A stretch of 64,000 bases of DNA from Ailurus styani (lineage: Eukaryota; Chordata; Mammalia; Carnivora; Ailuridae): positions 486,014-550,013 of the forward strand of contig LNAC01000350.1 in NCBI GenBank assembly GCA_002007465.1, in the 5' to 3' direction. Below, one piece after another: positions 38,503 through 49,914 of this stretch (its first letter is position 1; every line of letters begins with the position of its first letter). The notes beneath the pieces were generated by a model. It did no database searches. It was given only the letters and a program-made list of their open reading frames with translations, and was not told the DNA's origin. Made by a program: the position numbers and the translations under genes.

Positions 38503-38840
38503 TGTGATATGCAGAATAATCGCCCCTCAAAGAAGTCCATCCCTGTCTTAGTCCTCAGAACATGTGAATATGTTAATTTACATGGCAAGGGGAAATTAAG
38601 TTTGCACATGGAATTAAGGTTGCTGATCAGCTGACCCTAAAATAAAATGGCGGAAGCCTCTAGAATGTGGAAAAGATCTTTCCTTAGAGTCTGCATGAGG
38701 AATGTAGCCATGATGACACCTTGAATCTAGTCTAGTGAGACCCATTTTGAACTTCTGACCTCCGGAAGTATAAGGCAATAAATTTGTGTTAAGTTACTAA
38801 TGTGTGGTACTTTGGTACAGTAGCATTAATAAACTAGTAT
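38503..38840 (+). mobile_element. MLT1-type (MaLR) LTR, sense, diverged
   Basis: Segments gcagaataatcgcccctcaa and ggaagtataaggcaataaat, then tagcattaataaactagtat match the order of an MLT1 LTR. It lies 0.5 kb from another MLT1-type LTR in the same orientation (39333); they may be separate solo LTRs. Confidence 0.75.
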
Positions 38841-39332
38841 AAGCTTCATTAATTCAGATGGGAAAAGTCACAATTTGATCTAAATAAAACTGGTTGTGTC
38901 AAAATTATTCTTTATATTCTCTCTGAACAAGTTTGCTACGGAAATTTGTATCATAAAGCGGATTGCAGAAATATATATTAGAGAATAAGATAATTTAAAG
39001 ATTTCAGAATATTGTTTTTAGGCTAATGATATGGCTAATTACAAATGAAGTTATGTATTTGTTAATTTTGTCTATAAGTATTTTCATTAAAAATTTTTCT
39101 ATTTCTGGGGAATTTATGAAATTACATTTTTCTGTGACATTTCATGATTCTTATTTTTCTGTCATCATATTTAACATCCTGGTCCTCACCTTAGCAAGCC
39201 CTGGTGAATGGTGTTCCACTGTGACTTGGCAAATATTATCAGGAACAAGTTTTAGGTTATGTGAAATTTAGCAAGTGACTTAAACTAAGGCTTGTTTTCC
39301 TCATTCATGAAATGAAGGCGATTATGCCTTCT

Positions 39333-39692
39333 GTAATGGACCACATGCCTGTATCCTCCTCAGATTCATATGTTGAAACCACAATCCCTAGTGCAATGAC
39401 ATTTGGAGCTGGTGCTTTTGGGAGATAGGTCATGAGGATGGAGCCCTCATGATGGGATTAGTGCCCGTATAAGAAGAGACGAGAGAGAGCTTGCCTTTCT
39501 GTCTGTTCCATGCCACGTGAGAATACATAGACCAGATGGCTGTTCATCAGCCAGGAAGAGGGCCAGTACTGGAAGAGCCTGACTGTACTGGCACGTTGAC
39601 CTCAGACTTCCAGGCCCCCAGAACTGTGACAAATAAATAACTGTTGTTTAAGCCACCCAATCTATTTTGTGACAGAACCTGAACAGACTCAG
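39333..39692 (+). mobile_element. MLT1/MST-type (MaLR) LTR, sense
   Basis: Segments cagattcatatgttgaaacc, gatggagccctcatgatggg and ataactgttgtttaagccac follow the MaLR LTR consensus in order. The element ends gaacagactcag just before an antisense L1. Confidence 0.82.
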
Positions 39693-39804
39693 AAAATGGT
39701 TCCAAAAAGTAGAATGCTGCTATAACAAATACCTAAAATGTGTAAGCAGGCTTGGAACTGGTAATGGGGAGGTAACTGGAAAAGTTTTGAGGTGTAAAAG
39801 CTTT

Positions 39805-40292
39805 TTTTCAGCTTTATTGAGCTATAATTGACATATAATATTATATAAGTCTAAGGTGTATAATGTGCTGATTTGATAGATATTGATATTGCAAAATGAT
39901 TACAATAAGGTTCCTTAACACATTCATCACCTTGCATAATTACCTTTTTTAATATCTAATTTCTTAGCAACTCCAAGTATATAATAACACATTGTTAACT
40001 ATAGTCACCAAGCTGTACATTAGATCCCCAGAACTTACTCATCTTGTAACTGGAAGATGTTCATCTTGTACCGTCTCACCAACATCTCTTCATTTCTCCG
40101 TCCCACCTTCAATCCCTGGCAACCATCATTCAGTATTTCTATTAGTTCATTTTTTTAAAAATCCACATACAAGTGAGATTGCACAGTATTTGTCATTCTC
40201 TGACTTGTTTAACTTAGTATAATGCCCTAAAATCTACCCATGTTATTGCAAATGGCAGGATTTCCTTTCTTTAATGTGGACTGATAGTCCAT

Positions 40293-40340
<48 letters not shown>

Positions 40341-40945
40341 CTACACTTTTTTTATACATTTATCCATTGATGGACACTTATATTGTTTCCATGGCTTGGC
40401 TGTTATGAATAATGCTACAGTGAACTTGGGGTTGCAGGTATCTCTTCAAGATTATGATTTCATTTCTTTTGGAAGTATTTCCAGAAATGGGATTGCTGGA
40501 TTCTATGGGAATTCCATTTTTAATTTTTTGAGAAACCTCTCTACTATTTTCCATAATGGTCGTACCAATTTACACTCCCACCAATAGCATGCAAGGGTTC
40601 CCTCATCTCCACATTCTCACCAACACTTCTTAACTTTTTGAGAATAGCCATCTTAACAGATGTGAGGTGATTATCTCATTGTAGTTTTGATTTCCATTTC
40701 CCTGATGATAAGTTGAATACCCCTTCACATACCTGTTGGCCATCAGTCTGGTGTTTGTTTTTTTTTTTTTTTTGAAATGTTTGTTCATGTCTCTTGCTCA
40801 TTTTTAACTGGATTATTATTAAAGTTACTATGTTTGCTATTGAGTTGATGAGGTCCTTATATATTTTAGATATTAACCCCATATCAGATACATGGTTTGC
40901 AAGGATTTTCTTGCGAAGGGATTTTCCTGTGATTCTGGTGAAAGC
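39805..40945 (-). mobile_element. Truncated L1M 3' end, antisense
   Basis: It starts with cagctttattgagctataat (antisense L1 3' terminus). It continues through sequence whose reverse complement encodes the ORF2 C-terminal region (around 40360-40620, e.g. catccattgatggacactta-like sequence), with a (GT)n(AT)n microsatellite at 40293-40337. The ORF2 part carries many stops, so this is an old copy. Confidence 0.88.
40293..40337. repeat. (GT)n(AT)n microsatellite inside L1
   Basis: A TG run followed by a longer TA run, at the point of antisense L1 ORF2 3' sequence where a short TG/TA tract is normally found. Confidence 0.9.
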
Positions 40946-41687
40946 TCAAAGAAAAAAAAAAGGTGGGGGGAAGCTGGAGAAAAAGCTTCCTTCATCTTAG
41001 AGAACACTTAGATAATCGTGTACAGGGTGTTGGCAGAAATATGGATGGTAAAGGCCATTCCGATGAGGTCTGAGATGGAAATAAGAAACGTGCTATTGGA
41101 AACTGGAGGAAAAGCGATCCTTGTTGTAAAGTGGCAAAGAACTTGGTGGCACTGTGTTCATGTTCTGGTGTTTTGTGGAAGGTAGAACAACTGAGGTACA
41201 GTAAGTCACTTGCTCCCAGTTATGGAACCAGTAACAGTGAAGCGTGGATTGAACTGGAGCTGGAGTCTTAACCACTACATCTGTCTCTCCCCCCAAGGGT
41301 AGACAGTGTGGGGACAGGCAGTGCTGGGAGAGGGCTTAGGTTCCCGAATGCTAGGCCAGAGGAAATGCTTCTATCACTGATCATGAAGAAGTGTTACTTT
41401 AGTCAGGCATTTCTATGACTGACTCATGTTAAATGATAATCTTGTTTTCGAGCTTTTCCATTTTAGGAAGATGGAAGAGCTGTACTAGCTTTCATTCCAG
41501 GGCCTAAAAGAAATCAAATGAGACCGTGTACGTGGAGGGGCTTTGTAATCTGCTGATGGGATAGGGATATTATACTTCTTGTCCAACTTAGGACACAGTA
41601 TCTGACCTGGAGACACTTAAACACTTATTATCTGTTTGTGAATGGATCAGCCTATGATACAGGAAGACATAAAGTATGCCCACGTGC

Positions 41688-41715
41688 TCACACACACACA
41701 CACACACACACACAC
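41688..41715. repeat. (CA)n microsatellite
   Basis: About 14 uninterrupted CA units. Confidence 0.9.
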
Positions 41716-41734
41716 CATATGTACACCCATACTT

Positions 41735-41855
41735 CTCCCACTAGACCACTAGATTGGGAACTCTGTGGGTGCAGTGTCTGTGCTATCTCTGAATCCCCAG
41801 TATCTTACAGAATGCCCTGAAAATAGTCAGTGCTCAATAAATGCTTGTGGTTGAT
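41735..41855 (+). repeat. L2 3' end, sense
   Basis: Order: actagattgggaactctgtg, ctctgaatccccagtatctt, cagtgctcaataaatgcttg. Confidence 0.8.
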
Positions 41856-42844
41856 AATATTGTAGTGCTTGCCTTTTCAGATGGGGTTTTTATGGGATGG
41901 ATTCTCTTTGGGGGCAGATGGAGGGATCGATAGGAATCACTGACTTTATTACTTCAGAGCCCCATTTATATATTCTACACAGTGGGAGGCAGGGGTTCGA
42001 GGGTTAAGTGTTGAAGAACTGCAGCTGGAAAGGCAGCCCTCTTAGTGACTCAGCAGCCTGCTACTCTAATCCCTACACACCACAGGAATGTCAGAGTGGA
42101 GGAAACAGGACCCACCATAGAGACAGGGTTGCTTTGTTTCCTGGGGGACTGTCTTCCCTGGTATGTTGAGCCAGATAGTGGGTTGTTCTCCACCCAGTGC
42201 CCAGACGGTGGATAAGTAGGCTTGTCCATAAGATGAAGAAGCCAATGAGTTAGGCCTGTCTTGGCGTTTAGCTGTGGGACTTGGTGTGAACAGCATGGCC
42301 TAAGAATGATATAGTCACAGTGGCCTGGTAATTGCTGTGATCAGCACAGTTGTTGATCCTATGGACCGCAGCGGGGAGGATCGTGGGACTGGGTAGCACA
42401 ACCAGAAGTCCAGCTTTGACCAGAGATGCAGAGAGTGACTTACAAAGGGAGTGGAGTGCTGCAGGTACAACACAATCACCACGCTCAGGTGAGGTGACCT
42501 CCTCTGGCCCAGGGTTCTGCTGAGGGCAAGAAAGAAAAGAAAAATGTGTGTGTGTTGGGGGAACAGTGGCAGCGACTGGAGAGGACAAAGGTGGAAACAT
42601 CAGAAAAGCTCTACTAATCTAAATTTGTGGCTGGGTCAGTAAAGCTCTTGTAATTGAGCAAGTGCAAAGGGAGGCCACAAACCCATACCAAGCACACAAG
42701 TAGAGAAGCAGAGCAGAGAAGGTCAGATAGACCACGGTTGTGGCTGAGGCACAGGATTACTACCATCTCCCTGTGGAGGCTTCATGGTCAGAACAAGGGT
42801 GACATTTATATGTATACAATAGAAATGTTTGCTTTGACTGCTAA

Positions 42845-43428
42845 CGTAGTCCCACCAGGCTTCTATAACAGAATACCATAGACTGGGTGGCTTCTTTTTT
42901 TTTTTTTTTAAGATTTTATTTATTTATTTGACAGAGAGAGAAATAGATTACAAGTAGGCAGAGAGGCAGGCAGAGAGAGAGAGAGGAGGAAGCAGGCTCC
43001 CTGCTGAGCTTAGAGCCCGATTCGTGGCTAGATCCCAGGACCCTGAGATCATGACCTGAGCCGAAGGCAGAGGCTTTAACCCACTGAGCCACCCAGGTGC
43101 CCCAGCTGGAAGGCTAAAGCAACAGAAATTTATTTCTTACAGTTCTGGAGGCTGGGAAGTCCAAGATCTATATGCCAGCAGATTCAGTGTCTCGTGAGAG
43201 CTGCTTCCTGGGTCATACCTGACTGTTTTCTTGCTGTATCCTCATATGGTGAAAGGGTCAAAGGAGCTCTCTGGGGTCTCTTTTATATCACTAATCTCAT
43301 TCACGAGGGCTCCACACTCTGACTGTATCAATTCCGGAAGCCCACACCTCCTAATACCATCACATTGGGGGTTAGGATTTAAACATACGAATTTTAGGGG
43401 CAAGCAAACATTCAGTCCATAACAACTC
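42845..43428 (-). mobile_element. MLT1/MST-type (MaLR) LTR, antisense, split by a CAN SINE
   Basis: The left piece (42845-42893, ttctataacagaataccata) and the right piece (43104-43428, acagttctggaggctgggaa ... catcacattgggggttagga ... ttcagtccataacaa) are the reverse complement of a MaLR LTR. They are parted by the SINE at 42894-43103. Confidence 0.82.
42894..43103 (-). mobile_element. CAN SINE, antisense, nested in an MLT1-type LTR
   Basis: The element runs from the T-tract (about 42894) through aagattttatttatttattt to gccacccaggtgcccc. It splits an antisense LTR between gactgggtggctt on the left and ctaaagcaacagaaattt on the right, giving a clear age order: the SINE is younger than the LTR. 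Confidence 0.93.
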
Positions 43429-44710
43429 TTTTACTAACTCTGTGTATATAATTTAGTCTAGTACAATTTCTTGTTATCAAACAGTTTGTTACTCTAAAGT
43501 TTCAGTTAAAAAAAATTAGGCTGAAAAAGAAATCACTGACCCCGGATGGACCCAGCTAGTTAGTTTTCAAATATTCTGCCAAGGCCAGGTATATGATAGT
43601 CATGGAAAGAGCTGCTTCACAGATACCAACCCAACCAGGGACTTTCAGTCTTTAAACGTGAGAAAGCTGATGTGTTCAAAGGTTTCAACTCCACTGGACC
43701 TTTCGGTAAGACTGGAGGCACATCATGGACACATACTCATTTAGTACAAGCCTGAGGGGGACAGAATTAGGATGAGGTGTTGCCAAAGCTAGCTAAGCAT
43801 TATTCTTAGGACTTAAATATTGAAAAAGTTACAAATTCTGAATTGAAAGAAGGGGATTCTTTTCAGCCAGTAGGGAAGTGAAAGTTTATGTTATCCCAAC
43901 TTTTTGACCCTATTTCATTTAATCAGGGTTTTAGCACTCACAGCTATTCCAAAACTATTGATTTTTTTTTAAATGTGAGCCTGAAAAACAGACAAAAGAC
44001 TATCTATGATATCTGTCTAATGATTTATCTTAAGAATCTGTGAACTGTGGAATCATGATTGTTAGGACCGAGAGACACCTGCTCACCTTTCTGAAATGAG
44101 TTGCTGAAAAGATATTCTGAGATTCAGAAAGGGTAAGGGATACAGTGTTGACCTTTTAGAGACAGGAAACCTTTGATGAACTATAGGACACCAAGACAGT
44201 TCATTTAAAAGATGGTTTCAAAGCATTATCTGGGGCTGGTTTCATATGTGCATTACTGAAGCCCTCGGGTTGTCTTTTTACATAAACCCCGTGAAATAAT
44301 GGCTTCTCATGTGGCATCTTGGCTTCTGGGCTTTGTAACTGCTTTCAGTGTCTTTTGTGGACAAAATTAAACTTTCCTTACCATTTGACAGCATATACCT
44401 TTCCTAAGATGGGCGTTAAGGAGAAAAGAGACAGGAAAAGGTCACCAATACCATCTCCATGTAATTAAGGCAGCTAAATAAAATTGTCACTAATGACATT
44501 TACGTGACTGTATCATATGAGTCCCTCCTCTGGCCTCCAAATAAGTTAAGGATCAACTGCTCATAATATGTACAGACTGTACATCTTTGTTGCAGGTAAT
44601 AGGGTATACATTTTTTTAAGACAGCCTTATTTTAGGGCTATATTTAGGCTTGTGAATTCTCCCTCTTTGCCTCTTTCTTCCTGTCTCTGTCTCTGTCTTC
44701 ATTTCTCTCT

Positions 44711-44735
44711 CTATATATGTATGTATGTATGTATC
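44711..44735. repeat. (ATGT)n microsatellite
   Basis: Short tetranucleotide run, tatatgtatgtatgtatgta, after a CT-rich tract. Confidence 0.8.
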
Positions 44736-45038
44736 TACACTCACATTTATTTATATGGATGAACATATGTGCCTACCTGTCTACACACATGTAAATGTAT
44801 GTGCATATGCTTTTGTAAGGTAATGATAATCAATGGAGGATAAGTTAAAACTTAGAAAAAATAACTTCAAACTTTGACTATAAACTCAGCGTGACCACCT
44901 TCCAAGATATAAGATGTAATCAAGGAACCAATTTGTTTTCTTTTAACTCTTAAAATAAAAGACCCTAAAAATCAAAAGTAATCTATGAATTTTGTGGGGG
45001 AGGGTGGCGAGTTCTGGATGTGGGATTCATGAACTGTG

Positions 45039-45054
45039 AGATAGATAGATAGAT

Positions 45055-45097
<43 letters not shown>

Positions 45098-45132
45098 GAT
45101 AGATAGATAGATGATAGATAGATAGATAGATG
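45039..45132. repeat. (GATA)n tetranucleotide array
   Basis: About 94 bp of GATA/ATAG repeats with three GATGATA interruptions, in intron 1 about 0.8 kb before exon 2. A likely polymorphic marker. Confidence 0.95.
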
Positions 45133-45599
45133 GAAGTTAAGACTTCTAGGCTGCTGAGCTTAACTTAGAAGTTTATACCAGTAAGAATGAGTCCCAAACG
45201 AAATTGTGTTTTCCACTATTGAACACATCATTATTTGGGTACACAATAAATACTTTCATAGGGATACTAAGAATAACACAAGATCCTGCCCTTCCAATCT
45301 TATGTGATATGTAGTGTAAGTCAAGGTTTTAGGGAGGGGAAGTGGAAGGTGACACAGAACATCCAGTTTGCACTGGGGAATGTTTGCTGGGAGAAGAGAT
45401 GATTGTGAACCACGGGTCATATCCACTAGCTAACAGGTCATAGAGAGGCCTTGGCAGTAGAGGGACTGTGCGTTGTGTCTTGAAGATATGAAAGAATATG
45501 TTGAGGAAATGCGTGTAAGTCTGCTGCTAGAATTTAGGGTGGGGGCTGAAGAGTCCTCAGAAGAACTCCAAATTTCCCATCGGGCTATCTCTGAGAAGA

Positions 45600-45820
45600 C
45601 TTTCCTGACAACTGGAATTGGTCGTCTCCTTCTCTGTGTCCCCATGAGTTTTGCATATTTCTGTTGTTGGATTTTTCACACCCACTATAATTCTTCATGT
45701 CTGGTTTCCATACTTACCTGCAAAATAAACAACGTCAGGACTGTCTCTCAGTTCTTACCAGAAAATCTGGAAAACAGTAAGTGCTCAATACCTGTTTATT
45801 GAACACATACATGAATGACT
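45600..45820 (+). repeat. L2 3' end, sense
   Basis: Contains ccttctctgtgtccccatga, gaaaacagtaagtgctcaat and acctgtttattgaacacata just upstream of ERICH3 exon 2. Confidence 0.65.
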
Positions 45821-45935
45821 AGCTGTTTGGAGGAGTGAATGATTATACACAGTTTGGGGCTGAGAAAGTCAAGAATCACCTTGCCTATCACGCAACACTT
45901 GATAAAACCTTAATGGTTTCATTTTTCTCTTCCAG

Positions 45936-46029
45936 ATTGCTGGCAGCATATAACAGTCTTACCGATAAACACCTGACTGGATATTTTAACAACACAAGGA
46001 TAAGGCGGCATCTCCTAAGATCAGGGCTG
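45936..46029 (+). CDS. ERICH3: ERICH3 coding exon 2 (residues 8-39)
   Basis: A 94-base exon preceded by a good polypyrimidine tract (tttttctcttccag) and followed by donor CTG|GTAAGG. Joined to exon 1 it completes the split Gly codon and reads LLAAYNSLTDKHLTGYFNNT then RIRRHLLRSGL. This Leu-, Arg- and Asn-rich N-terminal block is strongly conserved in vertebrate ERICH3. It is basic (RIRRHLLR) and probably helical, with no recognised catalytic motif. The exon starts in phase 2 and ends in phase 0, so skipping it would shift the frame. It lies 23.6 kb downstream of exon 1 and about 0.8 kb after the (GATA)n array. Confidence 0.96.
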
Positions 46030-46284
46030 GTAAGGTTTGGTTCACTTCCTACCTGCCCTCTTGTTTCATGAAATCCACTAGTTCTCTCTCCCTTTTTTGG
46101 TTTCCTCTTTGAGCTAATCAGGGACAACATCTTCCTTCCCCCCTCATTTTTGAAAAATGACTTCTTTTCCAGAGCTCTGATTTATCTTTTTGAAGCTGTG
46201 TTTCAAAAGGTAGGAAGAGAGGTCACAATGACCGCTGTCTACTTATAAATTATTGAGGAAAAACCCTAGGAGCTTCCAGTAGCA

Positions 46285-46400
46285 TATTTTATTTGTTTGT
46301 TTATTCATTCATTTATTCAACACATATTTATTGAACATATCGTATGAGCCAGGAACTATTAGGGATTAAGCATAGAGAAGACTTTACTGTATTCAGGAAA
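46285..46400 (-). repeat. L2 3' end, antisense
   Basis: Contains cattcatttattcaacacat, atttattgaacatatcgtat and gagccaggaactattaggga. Confidence 0.7.
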
Positions 46401-46794
46401 AAATATTATTTTTAATAATCTTGTGGAAAACATGAGCAATTCAAAATTTCCCCTTGAATTTTAAAAACCTGTTTCATTTCCTGGATGGTTTATTGATAAC
46501 ATTAGTGTCTTTCTTTAGCTCTAAAACTATCATTTCCACAAGATTTCCATTCCTCTAAATGTACTTAATGTGAAAACCTTTAAAAAATACTATAGTTGCC
46601 CATTGAAAGAAATGGGCGTGGTTGCAGAAAGTGTAACGATTTTAGCTATTTACCTTCTTAAAACACAGTGAATTTCCTTAACCATTGTTGCCATGGTGTT
46701 GAAAGGCTATGCATTGCGTTTCTAATTGTTGTTTATGTGCTTGGCACTCTGGCTAGGTAGATCTCTAGAGAGCTTGCTTTTTGTCTCTCGGGGC

Positions 46795-46970
46795 TTTGTT
46801 ATCGGACAGACCTGGCTGAAATCTGGCTCTGCCACTTACAAGTTATAGACTCTTGAGCAATTCATGTACTTCCGTTTCTCAGCTCCAGCTTCCTTGGTTG
46901 TAAAATGAAGACAATGATACCCAACCCTTAGGACTGTTGTGGCAATAAGAAATGTGTAATAAATGTTTGT
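46795..46970 (+). repeat. MIR, sense
   Basis: Contains cggacagacctggctgaaat, ctggctctgccacttacaag, gtaaaatgaagacaatgata and gtaataaatg. Confidence 0.85.
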
Positions 46971-47049
46971 TGCAATTACTGTGGTGACTATTAACATTAC
47001 TTCTTTGGATAACAGTCTGCGAGTTTTATGTATAAATGGGAGAGACTTT

Positions 47050-47390
47050 GTATTTACTCATCAACATCATTAACAAGTATTTATTGAACATTGGTTATGT
47101 GCATGACAACTCAAATAAGGAAGATTTCTCTAGAACGGTGGTTCAAATACAGTTCCTGACTCAGCAGGGTTCAGCATCATTTGGGAACTTGTTAGAAAAT
47201 GCAAATTTTAGAGCCCCACCCCAGACCTGTTGAGTCAGAAGCTGTGAGGCGAGGCCCACCAATCTGTTTTTCAACTTGTTTTCTGATTCTGATGCAGGCT
47301 TAAGTTTAAGAACTTCTGCCCTAATAGGGGCTTCCAGTCTAGTTGGGGAGATCAGATCTCCCAGAGGGAAAAGGACGAGGACACCTTTTA
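47050..47390 (-). repeat. L2 relic, antisense, split by MER5A
   Basis: The left part has tcattaacaagtatttattg and aacattggttatgtgcatga. The right part has ggggcttccagtctagttgg and ggagatcag. The 47136-47320 element separates them. Confidence 0.65.
47136..47320 (+). mobile_element. MER5A (hAT-Charlie) element nested in L2
   Basis: It begins ggtggttcaaatacag and contains cagcatcatttgggaacttg, gaaaatgcaaattttagagc, accccagacctgttgagtca, gattctgatgcaggct and aagtttaagaacttctg, which is the MER5A consensus order. L2 antisense sequence flanks both sides, so it inserted into an existing L2. Confidence 0.85.
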
Positions 47391-48463
47391 ACTAGGGAGG
47401 GGGCCACAGTACAGGATATTCTCAACATTTTTTCTCCATTGGAAACGAATAGCATGCTATCCCATGGACAACACATTTCAAAGACTGTAACTATTTGTGA
47501 TTGGAAACACTTTCTAGAACCATACCCCTTTCTTCCATTGGGGCGGAAAAAGATATATAAAAAAAGATCATCAGCATCCAGTCACTTGTAACACAACTCT
47601 CCTTGGTCTCTGAGCTCCAATACATTGAACCAACAGTGTTATAACACTAGTTATCAAAATTAAGAAATATGTGGCCTTGGATTAAACCTGAAGAAGCAGG
47701 GCATAATTAAGTGGAAAGGAAGAAGACAAACAATCTAAGAAGGATAGTACCCTCTGTTTACTGATGATACAGAAAAATAACAGCAAATAGGCCCTTAGGA
47801 AGGAGTAAGAGAAAAGAAAAACAGGTAAATAAAAAACAGAAACTACCACTCCTTGCATTTTTCATGATGCCAATTGAAATCAGTCTGGAATATTTTATAT
47901 CTGCAGCCCTGCATAAGCTGAAGAAATCTGAATCATGACAAATTAAATTACATTCTGGGTTGGAGAGTGGAAGGAGAAAAAGCAGTGTGAAAATAAAGTA
48001 ATGAAACCAATTATTTTTAAAACAAACTGATGAGCACCTCTGTAGCTTACATGTTTTGCCCTTCAGAATTATTTCCTGTAAGATCATTAGTCCTGTGATC
48101 ACTGCTCCTAGTCATTGTTTCAAGGTAGCACCCCACCTCCTCATCCCAAATGTGTTCAAAAAAAAGAAATGAAAGGAACACCTGGGTTCCATCAAGGAGA
48201 CATTGTAACTCTAATGAAAACCTTGTTTTAAACGTCAAGTGCACCACCTGTGTGTGTTTTCTCAATGATGGGTATATGAGACTGGTTTTTTCCCCTTATG
48301 AAATATTCATTAAAAATGAACATTTATCAACTATAGTTGATCTCTCATGCTTAGAAGACACTGCCACTCTCTCTCTGTCTCTCTGTCACTCTCTCCCTTT
48401 TTGGTAACAAACAGTACATTTTCTGCTTTGTATTTCCATGTCTGTTTTATTTATTCATGTCAG

Positions 48464-48589
48464 ATCACAAGAAGTGGAAGAATACTTTCTGAAAAAGAAT
48501 ACAAACTAAATATCATGAAGAAGGATCACCAAAAATATATCCGGGAGTGCCTAGCTCAGGCTATTTTCCATAAGGTTCTTGATATGGAG
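48464..48589 (+). CDS. ERICH3: ERICH3 coding exon 3 (residues 40-81)
   Basis: A 126-base exon (42 codons, phase 0 to 0). The acceptor is ttattcatgtcag. The donor GAG|GTGAAG is non-optimal (G at +3, A at +5). It encodes ITRSGRILSEKEYKLNIMKK followed by DHQKYIRECLAQAIFHKVLDME. This segment is Lys/Glu-rich and probably helical, and matches the conserved ERICH3 N-terminal region without gaps. The frame stays open past the donor for about 50 bases before a stop in the intron, but the protein match ends exactly at GAG, so the splice site is assigned there. Confidence 0.96.
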
Positions 48590-49914
48590 GTGAAGTATTT
48601 ACATTTTCTTTATAAAAGATATTTTCTATATGACAATTAAAACACTCCTCTACCCAGAAGCAGAGGAATTCCTCCTGTATTTCATGGAAAAGGAATGGAA
48701 CAAGCTACCCTGAGAAATGCTCTACTTCTTTCTAGGTAGCAAGGTGCTAAGACACTGAAGTAAGCTTTTCTCCATTTCAGTTAGGGAAAAATATGGGCAT
48801 CATTATATCTTTTGTGGTATTTAATTTAACAAATGTAGATTTTTAATCCATAATGGCTACTCTAAAACATACCAGCCCTCACCATCTGTACCTCAATTTC
48901 CATTTGCTAAAAAAAAAAGAAGTGACATCTGTTTAAATATCAGTAATTCCACTGCCATGAATTATTTCAGATTTGTTATTCTTTTAAGGCTCTGAAGCTG
49001 AGCCGTATGCTAAATTTCAGGGAAGAAGCATTGAAACATCTGCTGTCCCTCCTACTTTAGGCCACATTGGTCAGCATAGATTCATAAACTAAGCATCAAC
49101 AGCTTTTTTTTTAAAGTCTGACATGGCATTTTTAGTAGGATATCTAGCTAACTTGATAAATTATTTTAGCCTTGCTCCATGGAACTTACAGTTTCAAGCA
49201 TCAACACCATTTTAATCTCCGTGAAAAAGCATGTCACTTCTTGGCTTGGCCATACAGCAGTAAATCAGAAAACTTGGCTGGTAAAATCATTGACCTGTGA
49301 GTGCAGTAAACATTTATGAACAACTGTAGAATCACCAGTAAACCAATACTAAGAGTAACGCCACTGAAAATATTTATTATTATGCTACCATTATATTGAG
49401 CAAATGCTGTGTTCAGATAAGATATGATCTATTAATTTAGGAATTCATTTTATGTTTTATATCATGTGCATGAATTATGTGGAATCATTGTTTATGGTAC
49501 CCAAATTCACTTGCTTATAAAACCATTAGTTGGAATTCTGCAACTAGTGTTAAAAGAATAGTACAGTAAATTAATCTATACCTAGTTTCAAATTTAACCA
49601 ATAGGCACCAAGTTCGGTATTAGCTTTTATCTTTGAAGATGAGTTTTCCAAACTTTCATGTATCTGACACATCATAACTGTTAAATATATTATTATTTAA
49701 GAGTCTTCATACATTCTTAAAGTTTGGAATAAATACCTTAGATAAGTGTTAATATGTAATATATAATTTTATAAAATGTAATACATATAATTGTGATATA
49801 TAATATATTAATATAACTAACAAATGGAATAGCTGTCTCTAAATTGTCACATTTGTCTCATTTAGTTTATGCCGATGCTGTTTACTAATGTTATTATATT
49901 AATATTCAGGTATT

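Larger units (their letters stand above)
22366..45935 (+). other. ERICH3: ERICH3 intron 1
   Basis: A 23.6-kb phase-2 intron, GTAAGT...TTCCAG. It contains MIR, L2, L1, MLT1, Tigger-like and CAN SINE insertions, a templated insertion (34020-34147) and a (GATA)n array near its 3' end, all listed separately. Apparently unique stretches, where I see nothing identifiable, include 22600-23920, 24350-25530, 26650-27290, 27510-29510, 29935-30975, 31220-31805, 32755-33735, 35080-36050, 36260-38500, 40950-41685, 41860-42840 and 43430-45035. No further exon is supported. A first intron rich in unique sequence is a common place for enhancers, but none can be called here. Confidence 0.85.
46030..48463 (+). 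other. ERICH3: ERICH3 intron 2
   Basis: A 2.4-kb phase-0 intron, GTAAGG...CATGTCAG. It holds an antisense L2 3' end (46285-46400), a MIR (46795-46970) and an antisense L2 split by a MER5A element (47050-47390). The last kilobase (47400-48463) has no element I recognise, apart from a CT-rich run at about 48366-48400. Confidence 0.85.

Noticed and set aside
45041..45131. CRISPR-like spaced repeat
   Set aside because: The regular spacing is a simple (GATA)n microsatellite with interruptions; the genome is mammalian and there are no unique spacers.
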